Below are positions 14,826 through 19,967 of a stretch of 19,967 nucleotides of DNA, piece after piece (within the stretch, counting starts at the first letter, position 1; each line of letters begins with the position of its first letter). The stretch covers positions 1-19,967 of the forward strand of contig CAMEAW010000043.1 in assembly GCA_945911685.1 (NCBI GenBank). The letters are read 5' to 3'. The notes below the pieces were generated by a model. It had not been told where the DNA came from. It saw only the letters and a program-made list of their open reading frames with translations, and searched no databases. This DNA comes from Bordetella parapertussis (GTDB lineage Bacteria; Pseudomonadota; Gammaproteobacteria; Burkholderiales; Burkholderiaceae_B). A program made the translations under genes and the position numbers.

Positions 14826-16886
14826 TTACGGGGCCTCATTCAATCGGCGCAGCTTGGGTGGGTTGGTGACAAAGGGCTTCACGCCCAGCGCCCGGTTAAT
14901 CTCGTTGGGATAGATCAGTTTTCCGCGCGTGATGACTACGGCTACTTTTCGGATATCTTCGATATTGCGCGTCGGATCACCGTCAATCAATAGCAAATCT
15001 GCAAACTTACCAACGGCTATTGTTCCCCTGTCATTGAGCGTATTGGTAAACTTTGCACCGTTGTAAGTTGCCACTTGTATTGCCTGAGCGGGCGTCAGAC
15101 CCGCCTTGACATACAACGCTAACTCGCTATGGAGCGTAAACCCAGCCAGCGCATCTGTACCTGCAACAATCGGCACCCCGGCGCGATACAAACGCCCAAC
15201 AAGATCAACCATCTTTTTATAAGAAGCGTCATAGCGCTTAGCCGTCTTATCGTCAGGGATCTTCATTGTCGATGTTTTAAAGCCGCGCCGCACATCGGGG
15301 GGCATAAAATCTGCGATAGTTTTGTAGGGCTCGGCAATTTCACCATTACGCTGTTTAATAAAATCAAAGGTGGCAAGGGTAGGATCCACCACGATATTCT
15401 TATTTCGTAGCTTTTCGATGAAGTCTTGCACCTCTAGCGAATCTAAATCAAGACCTCCTCCCTTCTCGGCCGGGATATAAAAACGCTCAAGCGTTCGTGT
15501 ATCACTTTGCTGTGTTGATAAGAAATTGAGCATGACTTGATTAATGTGATGCAACTCGTCAAAGCCTGCCTCAATCACGTCATCAGCCCGCATAAAAGCA
15601 GGCACATGTCCGCTTACCCTCAACCCCCTGCGATGCGCATAAGAGATCGTGTCGGGTATCAATTCAATTGGAAATGAATTGTAAATTTTTAAATGAGGAT
15701 ACCCACGAAGCGAATACCAATCGATCGCGTGACGCACATCGTTTAGATCAGCAATCAGGATACCGTCGTGTGCCGAATAATCACTTTCGCCTTCGATAAA
15801 ACCGGCCGGAATCACACGAGGCGACATCAAACTACCATCAAGTGTTTCATCGATCATTTTTTGTAGTTCGACATTTGCATTACCGAGGTCACGCACCGAG
15901 GTCACGCCCGCCGTTAGATGATAAGACGCTGACCAACGACTGATGTGTGTGTGCATATCAAACAGACCCGGCAGCATCACACGGCCTGCGGCGTCAAGCT
16001 CGTTATCCACAGGAGTCAAATACGTACCTGCGGGAAAGATTCCGGTGATCATTCCTCTGAGAATATAAACATCTGAGGCAGCGGACAGCCGCGCGGTTTC
16101 AGAATTAAAGATGCGCGTGTTGCGCACTACCGTCAGGCCACGCATAGGGTGCTGCAGTTCTCGCGCGCGTTGGGCAAGAATCCGACCAGACGCCTCTTCT
16201 TGTCGCTTCTTAAGCTCTGCCAAATTGGCTTCCCAGCCTTCTTTGATTAACGCTGCATTACCAGGAGTAATGGCTGCGAAAAGATGATGTTCGGCCGTCG
16301 TAGTGGCCCAAAAAAACTGCGGGCTCAACCCTAGCCCAGTGTGCATCACCAACTGCACGACCTCTGACTCGGTGCCGCGTGTCACCACGGCTTCATCCAA
16401 ACGTTGTTGGGTCAACGTACCCTCGGGCAGCAACGGCAATGTGCCGGTCCGCGAGGCTGCCAACGCCGAGATCATGAGTGATGTGACTTCAAGCGAGGAA
16501 TCGACCGGTACATAAAAAGCCGGGCCGCGCACACGCTTGCTGCCTCGCTCGGCTTTGACGCTCCATTCAGCAAGGCCCCCTCTGCGCGTAAACCGCTCGT
16601 CAACGGTGCCACCCATTTCTGAACTGCCCGTGACTTTGTACTCAATCATGGTCAAGTCTGGGCCGATTTTGATCACTTCGTCAAGGGTTGGGCCGCGACC
16701 ATTTTCTTTGAAATCGAAATGAACCTTGATGGTATCGAGGCTGGGGCGCTCAACGATTTGCTCGCCGGCAACAGCGCCGTTATCTAGCAAAATGGTGTAA
16801 CGGAGTGTTTTTAATGCCTGTGGTTGCGCACAGACCGGCATGACGACGGCACAGATCAGGGCAATGGCAAAAAACAACTGAAACAT
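14826..16886 (-). CDS. Secreted amidohydrolase-family metal-dependent hydrolase with N-terminal extension
   Basis: A 686-residue protein with a signal peptide (MFQLFFAIALICAVVMPVCA) cleaved before QPQ. An in-frame TGA two codons upstream fixes the ATG as the earliest start. The signal has no positive residue in its n-region, which is unusual. Residues 21-245 form a beta-rich domain I do not recognise. The amidohydrolase barrel follows, with H312 and H314 (GLFDMHTH), K400 (HLKIYNS, the likely carboxylated bridging lysine), H427 (SGHVP), H446/H447 and D578 (VAGTDA). This is a full binuclear metal site. The C-terminal strand GKFADLLLIDGDPT is typical. Family members include imidazolonepropionase-like and Xaa-Pro/organophosphate hydrolases. 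It probably cleaves an amide, lactone or peptide bond outside the cytoplasm, feeding the receptor encoded 109 bp downstream. Confidence 0.92.
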   Translation of the reverse strand: MFQLFFAIALICAVVMPVCAQPQALKTLRYTILLDNGAVAGEQIVERPSLDTIKVHFDFKENGRGPTLDEVIKIGPDLTMIEYKVTGSSEMGGTVDERFTRRGGLAEWSVKAERGSKRVRGPAFYVPVDSSLEVTSLMISALAASRTGTLPLLPEGTLTQQRLDEAVVTRGTESEVVQLVMHTGLGLSPQFFWATTTAEHHLFAAITPGNAALIKEGWEANLAELKKRQEEASGRILAQRARELQHPMRGLTVVRNTRIFNSETARLSAASDVYILRGMITGIFPAGTYLTPVDNELDAAGRVMLPGLFDMHTHISRWSASYHLTAGVTSVRDLGNANVELQKMIDETLDGSLMSPRVIPAGFIEGESDYSAHDGILIADLNDVRHAIDWYSLRGYPHLKIYNSFPIELIPDTISYAHRRGLRVSGHVPAFMRADDVIEAGFDELHHINQVMLNFLSTQQSDTRTLERFYIPAEKGGGLDLDSLEVQDFIEKLRNKNIVVDPTLATFDFIKQRNGEIAEPYKTIADFMPPDVRRGFKTSTMKIPDDKTAKRYDASYKKMVDLVGRLYRAGVPIVAGTDALAGFTLHSELALYVKAGLTPAQAIQVATYNGAKFTNTLNDRGTIAVGKFADLLLIDGDPTRNIEDIRKVAVVITRGKLIYPNEINRALGVKPFVTNPPKLRRLNEAP

Positions 16887-17047
16887 GTTTCAACGCAAGA
16901 ACAATGCAAACTTCGGATTAAGCAGCTGGACCGCTTGTCGTTTTGGTGCAGGGTGATAGGTGTCAGACTGCTGGCGATTGATGACAGATGGTTATCAGAA
17001 ATTTTTGATGGGGTTTGGCAGCTGACAATGACCAACTCACGAGTATT

Positions 17048-17059
17048 TTGATGCGTCAA
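17048..17059. promoter_or_regulatory. Short dyad in the amidohydrolase/SDR divergent region
   Basis: TTGA-TGCG-TCAA reads as a four-base perfect dyad around a wobble-paired centre. It lies 75 bp upstream of the SDR ATG. TATAGT at 17076-17081 could be a -10 for the SDR gene, but no -35 is correctly spaced. The rest of the 16887-17134 gap shows no gene or terminator that I can support. Confidence 0.25.
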
Positions 17060-17134
17060 ATATATCTAACTCGTTTATAGTCCTACGACGTATTCTACTT
17101 CGCTCGCCAATACTCACTCGTCACAGGTCCGTCC

Positions 17135-17908
17135 ATGAAGAATCAAAGCCCCTACCTCACCGAAGAAACTGCAATTATTACCGGTTCAGGTAACGGAATT
17201 GGCAGAGCCTTAGCCTTTGAAGTGGCGGGTGAAGGTGCTCAGGTGTTTTTGGTTGACTCTAATGGGCAAAAGCTCGAAGAGACGCTGGCCGAACTGCGCG
17301 CCAAGGGCCATCAGGCCAATGGCGCCGTGATCGATCTCTCGCTTGCTGGGTCGGCGCAGCAAGTCCTCGATCAGGCACGTTCCGCTTTCGGACCCATTCA
17401 TATGGTGGTGCACTCCGCCTCGCCGCCGCGGCGCGAAGCCGACACCTGGCGCACCGTCACCAGTGAAATTTGGGATGAGATGTATCACGTCAATGTGAAA
17501 ACCGGCTTTGAACTTGCTCGCTTGACCGGCCAGCACATGATTGATGAAGGCATTACCGGAAGAATGGTGTATCTCACTTCGTTGCACGCCCACACACCCC
17601 GAAATTTGCCCCACTATGCAACCAGTAAAGCCGCCATGCTGATGTTGGTCAAAGAAATGGCCAAAGCCTGGGCGCGCCACGGCATTCGAATCAATGCCCT
17701 GACCCCTGGCGCTATCGCTGCGGGTGGATTCAAGCCCGCTGGCGATCTTGCGCTGAAGATCCCGATGCAACGTCTGGGTAGTGCACAAGACGTCGCTGCG
17801 ATGGGCTTAACGCTACTCATTGATCGCTTTTCTGGCTATGTCACAGGCACAGAGGTAGTCGTTGACGGCGGGCTAAGTGTCTTTAACTGGTTTGATCCTG
17901 CTCAATGA
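17135..17908 (+). CDS. SDR-family NAD-dependent oxidoreductase
   Basis: A 257-residue classical SDR. It has TGSGNGIG (16-23), an acidic D41 after strand 2 (favouring NAD over NADP), S149 in VYLTSLHAH, and Y161-ATS-K165. The usual NNAG motif is replaced by VHSASPPRR (92-100), which is uncommon. The C-terminus, TGTEVVVDGGLSVFNWFDP, has the family's VDGG ending. It shares little beyond the family motifs with the SDR at 3875. It is divergent from the amidohydrolase gene. An alcohol dehydrogenase role on a pathway intermediate is likely, with unknown substrate. AGG stands eight bases before the ATG. Confidence 0.95.
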   Translation: MKNQSPYLTEETAIITGSGNGIGRALAFEVAGEGAQVFLVDSNGQKLEETLAELRAKGHQANGAVIDLSLAGSAQQVLDQARSAFGPIHMVVHSASPPRREADTWRTVTSEIWDEMYHVNVKTGFELARLTGQHMIDEGITGRMVYLTSLHAHTPRNLPHYATSKAAMLMLVKEMAKAWARHGIRINALTPGAIAAGGFKPAGDLALKIPMQRLGSAQDVAAMGLTLLIDRFSGYVTGTEVVVDGGLSVFNWFDPAQ

Positions 17909-17980
17909 TCTAGCGTCCAATAGTCGCAAAACGAACTCTTTAATTGCAAGTGATGCCCTGAATGCTTAGCCTCAGTCATC

Positions 17981-18013
17981 ACAGACCCTTTCGGGCGCAA
18001 AGTCTGTTTGCGC
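17981..18013 (+). promoter_or_regulatory. Two mutually exclusive hairpins upstream of the secreted repeat protein
   Basis: Hairpin A pairs ACAGAC (17981-17986) with GTCTGT (18002-18007). Hairpin B pairs GCGCAAA (17995-18001) with TTTGCGC (18007-18013) around GTCTG. B's loop holds almost all of A's right arm, so both cannot form fully. No T-run follows B, so it is not a classic intrinsic terminator of the SDR gene. It may be a leader structure or chance. Confidence 0.35.
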
Positions 18014-18093
18014 GAGTGCTATAAACAGCGCTGATCTGTACTCATTCTTCTTTGTTGAACGGTACAGTTAACCAATCGATAAGCGAGCAATCT

Positions 18094-18489
18094 ATGCGCT
18101 ATTTTTTCAATTCAGCTGCACTGGCGTTGCTGTTCACTCTTGAAGCTCAACTCTTCGGACTGACCGTCAAAGCACCCGCTTACGCACAAGCACCCAGCAT
18201 TGCTCAACAAGAAAACGCAGCAAACGATTGGAAGAAAAACGCAACGCCCCAAGAGAAACAAGACGCTGAAAAATCACGTCAGCAGGCCGATAGCGCATTT
18301 CAAAAAAATGCGACGCCTCAAGAAAAGCAGCAGGCTAGCACCATGCATCAGCAAGCCCACAACGATGCCGCGCAAGATCGCGCAAACCCAAGTGCCTCGC
18401 GCGAAGCCTCACAAGAACATGCCGCAGGCAAAGAAGCCCGCGGTGACGCAAATGCTGACCGCGGCAGCCATGGCCACGGCCGCAAGTAG
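18094..18489 (+). CDS. Small secreted repeat-containing protein of unknown function
   Basis: From ATG at 18094 it has 131 residues and a signal peptide (MRYFFNSAALALLFTLEAQL, cleaved after PAYA). An upstream in-frame ATG at 18052 would put 14 polar residues before the signal and is less likely. The mature part is very hydrophilic, rich in Q, A, E and K. It holds two copies of a 23-residue unit built around KNATPQEKQ (18232 and 18301), then a tail rich in A, R, H and G ending GSHGHGRK. The two octapeptides NATPQEKQ are spelled with different codons at six of eight positions, so selection keeps the peptide. It is probably periplasmic and helical. I do not recognise a family. Confidence 0.82.
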   Translation: MRYFFNSAALALLFTLEAQLFGLTVKAPAYAQAPSIAQQENAANDWKKNATPQEKQDAEKSRQQADSAFQKNATPQEKQQASTMHQQAHNDAAQDRANPSASREASQEHAAGKEARGDANADRGSHGHGRK

Positions 18490-18575
18490 CCACTCGAGCC
18501 TATAAGGCTGACTACACTTCACACCACCTTGATTTCTTAATATGGCGCTTTTAGTCGATGAGAGCGCGTCAAATC

Positions 18576-18599
18576 GTGGCTCTTTGCAGCCAGAGCCAC
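18576..18599. repeat. Strong 8-bp hairpin upstream of the dehydroquinase-like gene
   Basis: GTGGCTCT (18576-18583) and AGAGCCAC (18592-18599) pair perfectly around an eight-base loop. It ends 66 bp before the ATG at 18666 and has no following T-run. It may be a transcript-end or leader structure. The rest of 18490-18665 holds no gene that I can support. Confidence 0.5.
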
Positions 18600-18665
18600 C
18601 ACCACTTCGGCCAAAAGCGATGCATAATGCCCTGCATGGTGCGCCCTCGAACGGACGTTGATGAC

Positions 18666-19100
18666 ATGACAAAACTATTAGTATTGCAAGGCCCCAATAT
18701 GTCGTTTTTAGGGCGCAGACAGCCTGAGCTGTACGGCACGACTACTGCGGCAGAGCTCGATGAAATGCTGTACGAGCATGCCCGCACCCACGCTTACGAC
18801 TTAGAAATCTTCTATACCCACATCGAGGGCGAAGCAATCGCGCGGCTTTATCGGGCCGTCGACGAAGGGGTTGAAGGTTTGGTCATGAATCCCGCTGGCT
18901 TTTTATATGCAGGATACGCGCTCAGAGACTGCCTACGGGCAGTCAGTTTTCCGTATATTGAAGTGCACATGACCAATATTGAAAAGCGTGGCATGCACTC
19001 TGTCTTGGTCGAAGCGAGCGTCGGCATGGTCGCGGGCTTAGGTTTGCAGTCGTATTTTTTAGGGCTTGAGGCCATGCTTAGAGTCGTACGCAGCAAGTAA
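18666..19100 (+). CDS. Divergent type II 3-dehydroquinate dehydratase-like protein
   Basis: From ATG at 18666 it has 144 residues, the normal length for type II dehydroquinases. The frame runs open upstream to 18558, but the family fold begins at TKLLVLQGPN. Conserved features are GPN (N11), GRRQPELYG with R17/R18 and Y23, N75 in VMNPAG, ALRD (85-88), EVHMTN with H101, R108, and GLGLQSYFLGLEAM. The catalytic histidine of the GxTHTS segment is Tyr here (Y81), and the FRR part of the mobile loop after R108 is missing about three residues. The usual SNHEGE reads THIEGE. It may therefore bind a different or modified substrate. A housekeeping aroQ is expected elsewhere in the genome. Confidence 0.85.
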   Translation: MTKLLVLQGPNMSFLGRRQPELYGTTTAAELDEMLYEHARTHAYDLEIFYTHIEGEAIARLYRAVDEGVEGLVMNPAGFLYAGYALRDCLRAVSFPYIEVHMTNIEKRGMHSVLVEASVGMVAGLGLQSYFLGLEAMLRVVRSK

Positions 19101-19152
19101 AACGCAGTAGACAGAAAACGGTGCGAGCAGCGAGCGACATAGGCCCTTGCCC

Positions 19153-19183
19153 GCCTACCTAAGTACCTAGCTGCCTGCCTACC
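19153..19183. repeat. Low-complexity CCTA/CCTG run between convergent genes
   Basis: The short gap between the convergent genes ends in several imperfect copies of CCTA and CCTG (for example CTACCT, TACCTA, GCCTGCCTACC). No stem or T-run typical of a terminator is evident here. Confidence 0.4.
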
Positions 19184-19184
19184 C

Positions 19185-19967
19185 TCAAACTCCACCGCTA
19201 CACCAGTGAATCACTTCCGGTCCGCTGAAGTTTTGTTGAACACGCCGCTGAGCCTCATCGCAGTCCATACACTTGCCAACGCCTACGCGTACGATCGTGT
19301 TGTTGGTAGGCCTTAATTCGTAAAACTCTTCGCTCGAGCCGCCGTTTGGGTAGCGCGTAGTGATTTTGACTTTTGCGTTGGGTGAAGTCGCTACGACGGC
19401 ATATTGCGTCGGCGGCTGAAATGTTCGGTTCAGTTGCTGCGCCACAGCCGGATCATTTTTGAAGGCGTGCTGTCCACCAATACGCTGCAAAATTTGCGTC
19501 TTTTGTGACTCAAACCGTTTGAAGACTGCAGCCATTTTCGCTTGCGCTAGCACCGCGCTGCACGACTGCCCGCCCCGATCTTGCCCGACGACCCAATAGC
19601 CCTCCTGTCTAAATAAGAACTCAAGACCGGAGGCATTGCCACCAGAGTTCGCAGTATTGCCACTAGGTTGCCCGGGATTCAAATACCCTCCCAAAATCTT
19701 GACACGCTCGGCAGTGCGGGCATTTGCACAATCTTGGGCTTGAATCGCTGCACGTATGCCCTCTTCGCCAGGCTTTTTACAATCCATCTTTGTTTTTAGC
19801 CAAGCGCGTTGTTCAGTGCGCAACTGCGTCTTTTTTTCTTCTGGCCAGGTCAACATCAACTGCTTGTACTGCGCATTGAGCGTCTTGTCTAAAATTGCAT
19901 AGTTTGCGTCTAAGCAATCAAGAAAATCTGGGCCGTCAGCCATCGAAAAGCGCGAACAGTCTTGCAG
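19185..19967 (-). CDS. LprI/DUF1311-type protein, 5' end outside window
   Basis: The minus-strand frame is open to the last base. An ATG at 19943 is in frame, but the residues before it, LQDCSRFS, include a cysteine that the family needs, paired with the one in DFLDCLD. The true start and signal peptide therefore probably lie beyond 19967. The following segment, DCLDANYAILDKTLNAQYKQ, then RAWLKTKMDCKK and QAQDCANARTAERVKIL, matches the four-cysteine LprI N-terminal pattern (lysozyme inhibitor-like, periplasmic). After a low-complexity Asn/Gly/Ser linker near 95-107 (counted from that ATG) comes a C-terminal domain with more cysteines (QSCSAV, GKCMDCDEA, HWCSGGV) that I do not recognise. It is convergent with the dehydroquinase-like gene, with an 84-bp gap. 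Confidence 0.82.
   Translation of the reverse strand: MQDCSRFSMADGPDFLDCLDANYAILDKTLNAQYKQLMLTWPEEKKTQLRTEQRAWLKTKMDCKKPGEEGIRAAIQAQDCANARTAERVKILGGYLNPGQPSGNTANSGGNASGLEFLFRQEGYWVVGQDRGGQSCSAVLAQAKMAAVFKRFESQKTQILQRIGGQHAFKNDPAVAQQLNRTFQPPTQYAVVATSPNAKVKITTRYPNGGSSEEFYELRPTNNTIVRVGVGKCMDCDEAQRRVQQNFSGPEVIHWCSGGV

Noticed and set aside
17210..17788. 192-codon open frame on the minus strand opposite the second SDR gene
   Set aside because: The SDR frame has full catalytic motifs. The antisense product has no recognisable features and no ribosome site was seen.
18576..18599. Intrinsic terminator
   Set aside because: The stem is strong, but no T-run follows on either strand, so I list it only as a hairpin.

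Overview
The window looks like a catabolic accessory region from a moderate-GC betaproteobacterium, most likely Burkholderiales and Alcaligenaceae-like. The main pointer is four receptor genes of the Bug/TctC family (periplasmic receptors of tripartite tricarboxylate transporters) in 20 kb, with no TctA or TctB membrane subunit among them. That expansion of orphan receptors is typical of Bordetella, Achromobacter, Cupriavidus and relatives. The taxonomic call is an inference from gene content, not from a marker gene.

Layout. (1) 1-3870: a LysR regulator (940-1866) is divergent from a partial Bug receptor (1-794, leaving the window) and is followed in the same direction by a beta-hydroxyacid dehydrogenase (1937-2812) and a second Bug receptor (2842-3870). 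(2) 3875-7081, minus strand: an SDR oxidoreductase, a small ribbon-helix-helix-like protein, a glutathione S-transferase and a salicylate-hydroxylase-like FAD monooxygenase. The gaps here hold duplicated 32-36 bp sequences and dyads that look like operators. (3) 7206-8438: an MFS exporter divergent from the monooxygenase. (4) 8460-10360, minus strand: Bug receptor then a phytanoyl-CoA-dioxygenase-like (PhyH) Fe(II)/2-oxoglutarate enzyme. (5) 10523-10699: a 58-residue coiled-coil plus membrane-anchor protein. (6) 10739-16886, minus strand, probably one operon: secreted amidohydrolase, Bug receptor, second PhyH-like dioxygenase, class III alcohol dehydrogenase (FrmA-type), TIM-barrel sugar phosphate isomerase. 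(7) 17135-19967: a second SDR, a small secreted repeat protein, a divergent type II dehydroquinase-like protein missing two conserved active-site residues, and a partial LprI/DUF1311-type protein.

How they may work together: Bug receptors capture small anionic organic compounds, and adjacent oxidoreductases (2OG dioxygenases, SDRs, beta-hydroxyacid dehydrogenase, FAD monooxygenase) start their breakdown. The same gene order, Bug receptor then PhyH dioxygenase, occurs twice on the minus strand. The second copy is followed at once by the FrmA-type dehydrogenase, which would fit an oxidative demethylation that releases formaldehyde. I found no RNA genes, CRISPR arrays, transposases or insertion sequences. 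No gap longer than 300 bases lacks a gene.
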